DNA from: Prolixibacteraceae bacterium
GTDB lineage: Bacteria > Bacteroidota > Bacteroidia > Bacteroidales > Prolixibacteraceae
Direction: 5' to 3'
Length of the DNA stretch: 7,152 nucleotides
Assembly: GCA_027858145.1 (NCBI GenBank)
Contig: JAQIDF010000488.1
Coordinates: forward strand, 1 to 7,152
Shown here piece after piece: positions 1 through 6,091 of the stretch (position 1 is the first letter of the stretch; each line of letters opens with the position of its first letter). The position numbers and the translations under genes are program-made. The notes beneath the pieces were generated by a model that worked only from the letters and a program-made list of their open reading frames with translations, had not been told where the DNA came from and did no database searches.

Positions 1-582
1 ATTGATGATATTCCCGATGTGGATAAAGAAATTCGAAATGAACTAATCAAACGACATGAAAAAAATGGTATTGAAGAACTTCGGTTAGAATTAAAAAAAA
101 TTGATCCTGAATACTACGCGAAAGCTGACCTGAAAAATCATAAACGCATATTACACGCCCTTGAGATTTTTTACTCATCGGGTAAAAAATATTCTTCATT
201 ACTCACAAATCCAAAAAAGAAAAGGGATTTCAACATCATAAAAATAGGCCTCAATACCAACCGGCAAATTTTACACGAACGAATAAACAAGCGGGTTGAC
301 ATAATGATTAACAAGGGATTAACAGAAGAGGCCCGGTCATTACATCAACATAAAGAATTAAACTCATTAAATACGGTTGGTTATAAAGAGTTATTTCAGT
401 ATTTTGACGGTGTTATCTCATATGATAATGCGATTGAACTCATAAAACGCAACAGCCGACGATACGCTCGCAGGCAAATAACCTGGTTCAGAAAAGATAA
501 AGAAACAAACTGGTTTGAACCTGATGATAAAGAAAATATTATAACCTTTATTGAAGGGGAAATTAATAAAACTCATTCGTGA
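1..582 (+). CDS. miaA: tRNA dimethylallyltransferase MiaA, 5'-truncated by window edge
   Basis: MiaA transfers a dimethylallyl group from DMAPP to N6 of A37 in tRNAs that read codons starting with U, which stabilises codon-anticodon pairing. The frame is open from base 1 (reading I-D-D-I-P-D-V-D) and ends at TGA 580-582, giving 193 visible residues of a family usually about 300 long. The missing part is the N-terminal P-loop and the start of the DMAPP-binding region. The GTG at 19 is an internal codon, not the start. Visible family marks are the K-N-H-K-R-I-L-H-A-L-E segment, the L-N-T-V-G-Y-K-E-L motif (bases about 367-393) and the basic C-terminal signature R-R-Y-A-R-R-Q-I-T-W-F-R (about 457-492). 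The glycosyltransferase gene follows at once, so the two are probably co-transcribed. Assignment is secure; only the start lies outside the window. Confidence 0.96.
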   Translation: MDDIPDVDKEIRNELIKRHEKNGIEELRLELKKIDPEYYAKADLKNHKRILHALEIFYSSGKKYSSLLTNPKKKRDFNIIKIGLNTNRQILHERINKRVDIMINKGLTEEARSLHQHKELNSLNTVGYKELFQYFDGVISYDNAIELIKRNSRRYARRQITWFRKDKETNWFEPDDKENIITFIEGEINKTHS

Positions 583-596
583 AATATTTTTTTAAT

Positions 597-1586
597 ATGG
601 ATTTTTCAATTATTGTACCTCTTTATAATCGTCCCGACGAAATTGATGAGTTGTTAGACAGTTTAACAAAACAGACCCACAAATATTTTGAGGTAATTAT
701 TGTTGAAGACGGTTCAACAATGAAAGCTGATGGTATTATCAACAAATACAAATCGGTTCTTACCATACAATATTTTTATAAAGAAAACGAAGGACCCGGC
801 TTAACACGAAATTATGGTGCCCAATTTGCCAACGGAAAATACTTGATATTTTTTGATTCAGATTGCATTGTTCCTAAAGACTACATGCAAACTGTGGCCA
901 ATTATCTTACAACACATGATGCTGATTTTTTTGGAGGACCCGATCGTGCCAATAAGAATTTTACTCCCATACAAAAAGCTATAAATTATTCTATGACATC
1001 ATTCTTCACAACCGGTGGCATAAGAGGGGGGAAAAACCAACTTGAAAAGTTTCATCCGCGTTCGTTTAACCTCGGCGTAAAAAAATCGGCTTTTAACAGT
1101 ATTAAAGGATTTTCGGAGCTACGGTTTGGTGAAGACATCGACTTAAGCATACGCTTATTTAACAAAGGCTATAAATCGGCATTGATAAACGATGCCTGGG
1201 TATATCATAAGAGAAGGACCGATTTCAAAAAGTTTTTCAGGCAAATTTATAATTCAGGTATTGCACGTATTAACTTATTTAAGCTTCACCCGGAATCACT
1301 TAAAGTTGTACATTTTTTTCCTTCGGCATTTACAGTTGGGATTGGTCTGCTCGTACTTCTGTCATTTTTCAATATATGGTTTATAACTCCAATTGTCGTC
1401 TATATTTTAGTTCTTTTTATTGATTCAACAATAAGAAATTCAAGTTTAGAAATTGGATTATTCTCAGTTATCGCATCTTTCATTCAGCTTATCAGTTATG
1501 GATTAGGATTTATTGAATCGTTTATAAAAAGAGTATTATTAAAAAAAGTAGCGTTTACGGCCTTCCTGAAAAACTTCTACGATTAA
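597..1586 (+). CDS. Family 2 glycosyltransferase with C-terminal membrane segments
   Basis: This is a GT-A fold family 2 glycosyltransferase of 329 residues that should move a sugar from a nucleotide-sugar donor to an envelope or lipid-linked acceptor; donor and acceptor cannot be told. Residues 3-10 form the first beta strand (F-S-I-I-V-P-L-Y), V-E-D-G-S lies at 36-40, the metal/nucleotide-binding D-S-D at 87-89, and the acceptor-side G-E-D-I-D-L at 178-183. Three hydrophobic stretches at about 245-258, 261-276 and 286-306 predict anchoring in the inner membrane with the catalytic domain in the cytoplasm. I chose ATG 597 because the domain begins directly after it. A GTG at 579 would overlap the miaA stop by four bases and add six residues (M-K-Y-F-F-N) outside the fold, so it remains possible. 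It may be co-transcribed with miaA by proximity, with no obvious functional link. Confidence 0.9.
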   Translation: MDFSIIVPLYNRPDEIDELLDSLTKQTHKYFEVIIVEDGSTMKADGIINKYKSVLTIQYFYKENEGPGLTRNYGAQFANGKYLIFFDSDCIVPKDYMQTVANYLTTHDADFFGGPDRANKNFTPIQKAINYSMTSFFTTGGIRGGKNQLEKFHPRSFNLGVKKSAFNSIKGFSELRFGEDIDLSIRLFNKGYKSALINDAWVYHKRRTDFKKFFRQIYNSGIARINLFKLHPESLKVVHFFPSAFTVGIGLLVLLSFFNIWFITPIVVYILVLFIDSTIRNSSLEIGLFSVIASFIQLISYGLGFIESFIKRVLLKKVAFTAFLKNFYD

Positions 1587-1604
1587 ATCATAATTTTTGA
1601 AAAC

Positions 1605-1612
1605 TATATTTG
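1605..1612 (+). promoter_or_regulatory. Candidate -7 element of the rel promoter
   Basis: TATATTTG is an exact match to the Bacteroidetes sigma-ABfr -7 consensus TAnnTTTG and lies in the 84-base gap before rel. Transcription would begin near 1618, leaving a leader of about 50 nt. No good TTG -33 box sits at the usual distance upstream. An alternative pairing is TTTTTG 1594-1599 with the looser TAACCTTTG 1619-1627, 19 bases apart. The presence of a rel promoter here is likely; which box is used is uncertain. Confidence 0.45.
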
Positions 1613-1622
1613 TAGTGATAAC

Positions 1623-1637
1623 CTTTGAACTTCAAAG
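1623..1637. promoter_or_regulatory. Perfect 7-1-7 palindrome upstream of rel, possible operator
   Basis: CTTTGAA-C-TTCAAAG is a perfect inverted repeat with seven-base arms around one central base. It sits just downstream of the candidate rel -7 box, close to the expected transcription start. The size suits binding of a dimeric repressor, and 7-1-7 is the layout of Fur/PerR boxes, but the bases do not match the known Fur consensus. It is too tight to form an RNA hairpin. The operator role is inference. Confidence 0.3.
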
Positions 1638-1670
1638 ATTTTCAACTATTATTGTTATTAAAAATAATAG

Positions 1671-3887
1671 ATGTCGCCACACACGAAACTTGAAGAAAGA
1701 TTGATAAACGAAGCATACGACGATATGATAAAATCGTCGGTTCACCATCTTAGTGACGAAAATCTGGCACAAATAAAAAAAGCATTCAACTTTGCCAATA
1801 GTGCACATGCCGGCGTTCGTCGTAAATCAGGCGAACCGTATATTCTTCATCCTCTTTCGGTTGCAACCATTGTTACTCGTGAGATGGGACTTGGCACAAA
1901 AGCCATCGTATCTTCTATTTTACACGATGTGGTAGAAGATACCGACTATACCCTCGAAGACATTGGAAGCATGTTTGGCACCAAAATAGCCAGCATTGTT
2001 GACGGCCTTACTAAGCTTGAAGGCGAGTTTGACTTTAAACAAGCTGCCAATTTTCGTAAAATGCTGCTAACCTTATCAGATGACGTACGCGTTATTTTAA
2101 TCAAAATTGCCGACCGCTTGCACAACATGCGCACGCTCGACTCGATGGCCCCCAATAAACAACTAAAAATTTCTGGCGAAACACTGTACATTTATGCACC
2201 ACTTGCTCACCGTCTCGGGCTTTATGCCATAAAAACCGAGCTCGAAGACCTGAGCTTAAAATACAAATATCCCGATCAGTATAACGAAATATCGCTACAA
2301 CTCCGCGATAAAGAAGAACATAGAAAATACTTAGTAGAAAAGTTTATTCAGCCTATAAAAAAGAAACTCGAACAAGAGAATCTGAATGTAACCATTAAAG
2401 GGCGCCAAAAGTCGATTTATTCAATTTGGAAAAAAATGCAGGTCAAAAAAGTATCATTTGATGAAGTATATGATTTGCAGGCCATACGCATTGTTTTCAA
2501 AACCACCCCCCAAATGGACGAACGAAGAAAATGCTGGGAAATTTTCTCTATCATTACTTCGATTTACAACTATAAACAAGACCGCATACGCGATTGGGTT
2601 ACCATGCCGAAAGCCAATGGTTACGAGGCTTTACACGTAACAGTGATGGGGCCTGAAGGTAAATGGGTGGAAGTTCAGATACGTAGTGAGCGAATGGATG
2701 AGATTGCAGAGCGGGGCTTCGCAGCACACTGGAAGTATAAAGAAAACAAGGCGACAATAGCTGAAAATGAACTTGATAAATGGATAGAGCGAATTAAAGA
2801 AACCCTTCAAAATCCTGAATCAGATGCTTTAGAGTTTCTCGATGACTTCAAACTAAATCTTTTCAGCTCAGAAATTGTTGTATTCACGCCAAAAGGTGAC
2901 ATGAAAACACTCCCCAAGAGGTCAACTGTGATCGACTTTGCATACGAAATACACACCGACCTGGGAAACAAATGTATTGGTGCCAAAATCAACCATCAAC
3001 TTGTACCAATAAGTCACGAACTAAAAAGCGGAGACCAAATAGAAATACTAACCTCGGAAAAACAAAAACCCCAGTCTCAATGGTTTAATATTGCATACAC
3101 TGCAAAAGCCAAGCAAAAAATTAAAGATATGTTTAAGCTGGAACACAAAAAACATATCGATAAAGGTAAAGCCCTGATTGTAGAAGAACTGAAAAAAATA
3201 AACCGCCACCCTTCAAACGAAACCATTAATACCTTGTTAGAACACTTCAACCTTGAATCGAAGATGCAAATGTATGCACAGGTTGGACTTGGATTAGTCA
3301 ATCTTGAAGAAATTGACAATATATTCAAACCCCAGAAAGGTGAAAATAAGTTTGTAAAATACTGGCGATTAAGCTTAGGAAGAAAAAGAAAATCACAGAA
3401 CAAACAAGAAGATCAGGGAAAGATTGACCGTAAAAAGCCATTTATACTAAGCGAAGAAAACATTGAAAAAATGTTTCACCTGGCAAAATGCTGCAACCCG
3501 ATCCCGGGTGACGATGTTATTGGATACCTTAATGATGACAACAAAATAATTATTCATAAAAAATCGTGCCCACAAACGGTTGACTTGCTTACCAGCGAAG
3601 GCGACCGTATTGTGACAGCAAAATGGAAACAATTTAAAATGCTTTCCTACTTAACCCACATTACCGTGAGAGGTTTTGACCGAATTGGCATTGTATCCGA
3701 AATAACAGGCATTATATCAAAAGACAATAATATCAATATGCGCACTGTGCGCTTCGATACACATGACGGTGTTTTCAATGGTAATCTTGACCTCTACGTA
3801 CATAACACCAAAGACCTTGAAAATATTATTTCTCAATTACAAAAAGTAAAAGGAATTGAGAGCGTTGAACGTATTGATGATGTATAA
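1671..3887 (+). CDS. relA/spoT: Bifunctional (p)ppGpp synthetase/hydrolase (long RelA/SpoT homologue)
   Basis: This cytoplasmic, ribosome-responsive enzyme transfers pyrophosphate from ATP to GTP/GDP to make (p)ppGpp and also hydrolyses it. The 738 residues match the usual length of long RSH proteins and all domains are present. The HD hydrolase (about 40-190) keeps H60, H85-D86, E89-D90, D148 and N152. The synthetase (about 235-355) keeps G-R-Q-K-S at 244-248, D268, N-G-Y at 316-318 and the catalytic E334 in E-V-Q-I-R. R-I-R-D at 305-308 is the basic signature of bifunctional enzymes, not the acidic ExDD of synthesis-only RelA. TGS spans about 400-461, a zinc-finger-like region carries C607, C608, H629 and C633, and ACT spans about 662-735. 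Both activities should therefore be intact. ATG 1671 gives the expected N-terminus; there is no Shine-Dalgarno, as is normal in this phylum. The gene has its own candidate promoter. Confidence 0.97.
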   Translation: MSPHTKLEERLINEAYDDMIKSSVHHLSDENLAQIKKAFNFANSAHAGVRRKSGEPYILHPLSVATIVTREMGLGTKAIVSSILHDVVEDTDYTLEDIGSMFGTKIASIVDGLTKLEGEFDFKQAANFRKMLLTLSDDVRVILIKIADRLHNMRTLDSMAPNKQLKISGETLYIYAPLAHRLGLYAIKTELEDLSLKYKYPDQYNEISLQLRDKEEHRKYLVEKFIQPIKKKLEQENLNVTIKGRQKSIYSIWKKMQVKKVSFDEVYDLQAIRIVFKTTPQMDERRKCWEIFSIITSIYNYKQDRIRDWVTMPKANGYEALHVTVMGPEGKWVEVQIRSERMDEIAERGFAAHWKYKENKATIAENELDKWIERIKETLQNPESDALEFLDDFKLNLFSSEIVVFTPKGDMKTLPKRSTVIDFAYEIHTDLGNKCIGAKINHQLVPISHELKSGDQIEILTSEKQKPQSQWFNIAYTAKAKQKIKDMFKLEHKKHIDKGKALIVEELKKINRHPSNETINTLLEHFNLESKMQMYAQVGLGLVNLEEIDNIFKPQKGENKFVKYWRLSLGRKRKSQNKQEDQGKIDRKKPFILSEENIEKMFHLAKCCNPIPGDDVIGYLNDDNKIIIHKKSCPQTVDLLTSEGDRIVTAKWKQFKMLSYLTHITVRGFDRIGIVSEITGIISKDNNINMRTVRFDTHDGVFNGNLDLYVHNTKDLENIISQLQKVKGIESVERIDDV

Positions 3888-3984
3888 ATACAATAGGTCG
3901 TTTGATTTTAGATAAAAGACTTGAAATATAAAAAAAAAACGTTTTATTAATAGCATCTCAAGCCTGAACATATCCCAAAAATCC

Positions 3985-4013
3985 TTGTTATAAATACAAT
4001 TTTAATATCTTTG
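3985..4013 (+). promoter_or_regulatory. Promoter of the Fur-family gene (-33 TTG, -7 TATCTTTG)
   Basis: TTG at 3985-3987 and TATCTTTG at 4006-4013 are 18 bases apart, a very good match to the Bacteroidetes primary sigma promoter. Transcription would begin near 4019-4021, giving a leader of only about 18 nt before ATG 4038. The spacer holds an imperfect 7-1-7 palindrome (3985-3999) that could be an operator. The rest of the 150-base gap after rel contains a run of ten A (3930-3939) and no convincing terminator. Confidence 0.6.
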
Positions 4014-4037
4014 TTCTTATTTTGATTTAGTTTAAGT

Positions 4038-4475
4038 ATGGATAACGAGGCGTTAAAAGACAAAGCAAAAGCATTATTCACTGAGTACCTGATAAATGAA
4101 GGTCACAGGAAAACACCTGAGCGTTACGCGATACTCGAAGAAGTATATTCACGTAGCGGCCATTTCGACATTGAATCGCTGTATATTTCGATGAAAAACA
4201 AGAAATACAGGGTGAGCCGGGCTACCATCTATAATACCATCGACCTTCTTTTGGACTCAAAGCTTATTGTTAAACACCAATTTGGTAAAAACATAGCCCA
4301 ATACGAAAAAACTTACGCCGACGAGGTACATGACCATTTGATTGACATTAACACCGGTACGGTAAAAGAGTTTTTCGACCCACGCATCAGGCAAATTATT
4401 GAGGATGCCTGCAAAGAACACAATTTTAAACTTTCGCATCACACTTTGTATATATACGGTGAGAAAATTAAATAA
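4038..4475 (+). CDS. Fur-superfamily metal-responsive transcriptional regulator
   Basis: This is a 145-residue dimeric DNA-binding regulator of the Fur/PerR/Zur/Mur superfamily. The winged-helix half (about 10-90) includes the R-K-T-P-E-R-Y-A-I-L motif (24-33), H42 in G-H-F-D-I-E-S-L-Y, and the recognition helix R-V-S-R-A-T-I-Y-N-T (58-67). The C-terminal dimerisation and metal half keeps E90, H98-D99-H100, E111 and H134-H135, which correspond to the regulatory metal ligands of the family. The usual C-x-x-C after H-D-H-L-I is replaced by D-I-N-T-G (103-107), and the only cysteine is C125, so the four-cysteine structural zinc site is absent; alpha-proteobacterial Fur/Mur proteins show a similar D-x-x-T-G. 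The metal sensed (iron, manganese, zinc, or peroxide via iron) cannot be told. It has its own promoter, lies between rel and purA, and may autoregulate. Confidence 0.92.
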   Translation: MDNEALKDKAKALFTEYLINEGHRKTPERYAILEEVYSRSGHFDIESLYISMKNKKYRVSRATIYNTIDLLLDSKLIVKHQFGKNIAQYEKTYADEVHDHLIDINTGTVKEFFDPRIRQIIEDACKEHNFKLSHHTLYIYGEKIK

Positions 4476-4506
4476 ACAACAAATCATCAATCACATTCAT
4501 TTTTTC

Positions 4507-4537
4507 TTGTAACGAAGCAATATGTTTTGTACTTTTG
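4507..4537 (+). promoter_or_regulatory. Candidate purA promoter (-33 TTG, -7 TACTTTTG)
   Basis: TTG 4507-4509 and TACTTTTG 4530-4537, 20 bases apart, fit the Bacteroidetes consensus. Transcription would begin near 4543, leaving an unusually long leader of about 135 nt before purA. A 6-5-6 inverted repeat (TTGATT 4535-4540, AATCAA 4546-4551) overlaps the -7 end and start point and could be an operator. Confidence 0.5.
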
Positions 4538-4561
4538 ATTGCCAAAATCAACAAGTTTACT

Positions 4562-4619
4562 GGCAGTTATATTTATTAGAAGTTGATACAAAACTAACTG
4601 CCCGCAACGATTTCAGGCA
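4562..4619 (+). promoter_or_regulatory. purA leader: alternative stems upstream of a terminator-like hairpin
   Basis: GGCAGTTA (4562-4569) pairs perfectly with TAACTGCC (4595-4602) across a 25-nt loop. The same right arm, AACTGCC 4596-4602, can instead pair with GGCA 4616-4619 plus GTT 4622-4624, with a two-base bulge at 4620-4621. That second pairing invades the left arm of the hairpin at 4620-4650. The two folds are therefore mutually exclusive, which is the layout of a transcription attenuator (anti-antiterminator, antiterminator, terminator). No known riboswitch class was recognised. The pairings are seen in the sequence; regulation is inference. Confidence 0.35.
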
Positions 4620-4656
4620 CGGTTTATTCCTTAACAGACGGAATAAGCCGATTTTT
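4620..4656 (+). terminator. Terminator-like hairpin in the purA leader
   Basis: CGGTTTATTCC (4620-4630) and GGAATAAGCCG (4640-4650) form an 11-bp stem with one G-U pair and a 9-nt loop, followed by ATTTTT (4651-4656). It lies 24 nt before the purA start and after the candidate purA promoter. It could be the terminator half of an attenuator, an ordinary terminator for fur read-through, or a hairpin that affects purA mRNA stability. The T tract is short, so termination would be partial at best. Confidence 0.45.
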
Positions 4657-4679
4657 ATGTTTACAAGATAAATCCCATA

Positions 4680-5957
4680 ATGATGAAAGTAGATGTATTG
4701 CTCGGCCTGCAATGGGGCGACGAAGGCAAAGGAAAAGTAGTTGACGTGCTCACCCCGCATTACGATGTTATTGCTCGATTTCAGGGCGGACCTAATGCCG
4801 GCCACACGCTCGAGTTCAACAACATAAAACAAGTTCTGCACACCATCCCTTCAGGTATTTTCCGTGAAAATAAAATGAATGTAATCGGCAATGGTGTTGT
4901 TCTTGACCCATCAGTTTTTAAAAAAGAAATTGAATCAATTTCCAAAGTAGGTATCAACCTCACTAAAAACTTGATCATATCAAAAAAAGCACATCTCATA
5001 CTGCCAACACATCGTTTACTCGATGAAGCATCAGAGGCAGCAAAAGGTAAAACCAAGATTGGCTCAACCCTGAAAGGAATTGGCCCTACTTACCGCGATA
5101 AAATTGGCCGCGACGGTATTCGTGTAGGTGATTTGGTAGAGAATTTCGATGAAAAATACGAAAGATTAAAAACCTTTCACATTAAACAGCTTGAGAAGTT
5201 TTACAACTTCGACTACAAAGAAAAGCTGGAGGAATTCGAAAAAGAATGGTTTGAAGGCGTTGAAGAACTCAAAAAATTTGAATTGGTAAACACCGAACAC
5301 TATATAAACAATGCCTTAAATAGCGATAAATCAATTATTGCCGAAGGTGCACAGGGCACAATGCTCGACATTGACTTTGGCTCATACCCATTCGTAACAT
5401 CATCGAATACCGTTTGTGCGGGAGCTTGTACCGGTTTAGGTATCGCCCCACAAAAAATTGGCAAAGTATTCGGTATATTCAAAGCTTATTGCACACGTGT
5501 TGGCATGGGGCCTTTCCCAACCGAACTATTCGATAAGGATGGTCAGGATCTGCGCGATGTAGGCAACGAGTATGGCTCAACAACAGGGCGTCCGCGACGC
5601 TGTGGCTGGATTGATCTCGTGGCTCTGAAGTACTCTATCATGATTAACGGGGTAACCGATCTGATTATGATGAAGGCTGATGTGCTCGACAAATTTGACA
5701 CCATAAAAGTAGCTACAGCTTACAAAATAAATGGCGAAACAACCACTGAGTTTCCTTACGATTTGTCGGGGGTAGAGATTGAACCGGTTTACGAAGAACT
5801 TCCAGGCTGGAATGCACCATTAACGGGAATTACATCGGAAGATGATTTTCCGGAAGCATTAAAAAATTACATCAAATTTCTTGAAAAAGAAACCGGCGTG
5901 CCAATTACAATTGTATCGGTTGGCCCTAACCGAAACCAAACGATTATCAGAAAATAA
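4680..5957 (+). CDS. purA: Adenylosuccinate synthetase
   Basis: PurA catalyses IMP + aspartate + GTP to adenylosuccinate + GDP + phosphate, the first committed step from IMP to AMP, in the cytoplasm as a homodimer. The 425 residues are close to the usual length of about 430. The N-terminal signature G-L-Q-W-G-D-E-G-K-G-K (9-19) carries the catalytic aspartate D14, and G-G-P-N-A-G-H-T (36-43) carries the catalytic histidine H42. Further marks are the G-I-G-P-T-Y-R-D-K signature (133-141), A-E-G-A-Q-G-T at 221-227 followed by L-D-I-D-F-G, the substrate loop around T-T-G-R-P-R-R (301-307), the guanine-binding K-x-D at 332-334, and the closing V-G-P-N-R at 414-418. ATG 4680 and ATG 4683 are adjacent and either could start the protein. 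The gene has its own candidate promoter, a long structured leader and a strong terminator, so it looks monocistronic. PurA is a known (p)ppGpp target in other bacteria. Confidence 0.98.
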   Translation: MMKVDVLLGLQWGDEGKGKVVDVLTPHYDVIARFQGGPNAGHTLEFNNIKQVLHTIPSGIFRENKMNVIGNGVVLDPSVFKKEIESISKVGINLTKNLIISKKAHLILPTHRLLDEASEAAKGKTKIGSTLKGIGPTYRDKIGRDGIRVGDLVENFDEKYERLKTFHIKQLEKFYNFDYKEKLEEFEKEWFEGVEELKKFELVNTEHYINNALNSDKSIIAEGAQGTMLDIDFGSYPFVTSSNTVCAGACTGLGIAPQKIGKVFGIFKAYCTRVGMGPFPTELFDKDGQDLRDVGNEYGSTTGRPRRCGWIDLVALKYSIMINGVTDLIMMKADVLDKFDTIKVATAYKINGETTTEFPYDLSGVEIEPVYEELPGWNAPLTGITSEDDFPEALKNYIKFLEKETGVPITIVSVGPNRNQTIIRK

Positions 5958-5975
5958 TATAGATTTTATACCTCC

Positions 5976-6009
5976 AAAAGCCTCACATTTCAGTGGGGCT
6001 TTTTGTTTT
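5976..6009 (+). terminator. Intrinsic terminator after purA
   Basis: AAAAGCCTCAC (5976-5986) and GTGGGGCTTTT (5993-6003) form a stem with one U-G pair and a 6-nt loop, GC-rich in its upper part and flanked by A/T pairs, followed by TTTTT-G-TTTT (6000-6009). It begins 19 nt after the purA stop and is the clearest terminator in the window, separating purA from the downstream enzyme gene. Confidence 0.88.
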
Positions 6010-6091
6010 ACAATAAATATAATGCGGCAGCCTTTTTTTTCTGATAAACAATACCTAATTTTAACAGGTTCAAATTTAAAACCGGGATAAA

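Noticed and set aside
3897..3945. Possible terminator after rel: GTCGTTT/AAAAGAC stem (3897-3920) and the AAAACGTTTT palindrome (3936-3945) after a run of ten A
   Set aside because: The first stem has a mismatch, is AT-rich and is not followed by a T tract; the second is too short to form a stable hairpin.
4522..4671. A 49-codon + strand ORF starting at ATG 4522 and ending nine bases before purA
   Set aside because: Its ATG lies upstream of the likely purA transcription start, the peptide matches no family I recognise, and it simply runs through the two leader hairpins. A translated leader peptide is not excluded but has no positive support.
4557..5056. Open frames on the - strand over the purA leader and the purA 5' end
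   Set aside because: They lie opposite a strongly conserved gene and encode no recognisable domain; they are reflections of purA codon use.
6025..6040. Run of eight T (6033-6040) that might mark a second terminator after purA
   Set aside because: The only pairing before it is GGC-A-GCC with an impossible one-base loop, or a four-base stem reaching back into the first terminator.
6056..6063. TAATTTTA as a -7 box for the PLP enzyme gene
   Set aside because: It lacks the final G of TAnnTTTG and has no TTG at a suitable distance, so no promoter is called in 6010-6091.
5881..6090. A 69-codon + strand frame overlapping the purA end
   Set aside because: It runs through the purA 3' end and its intrinsic terminator in another frame and shows no family features.
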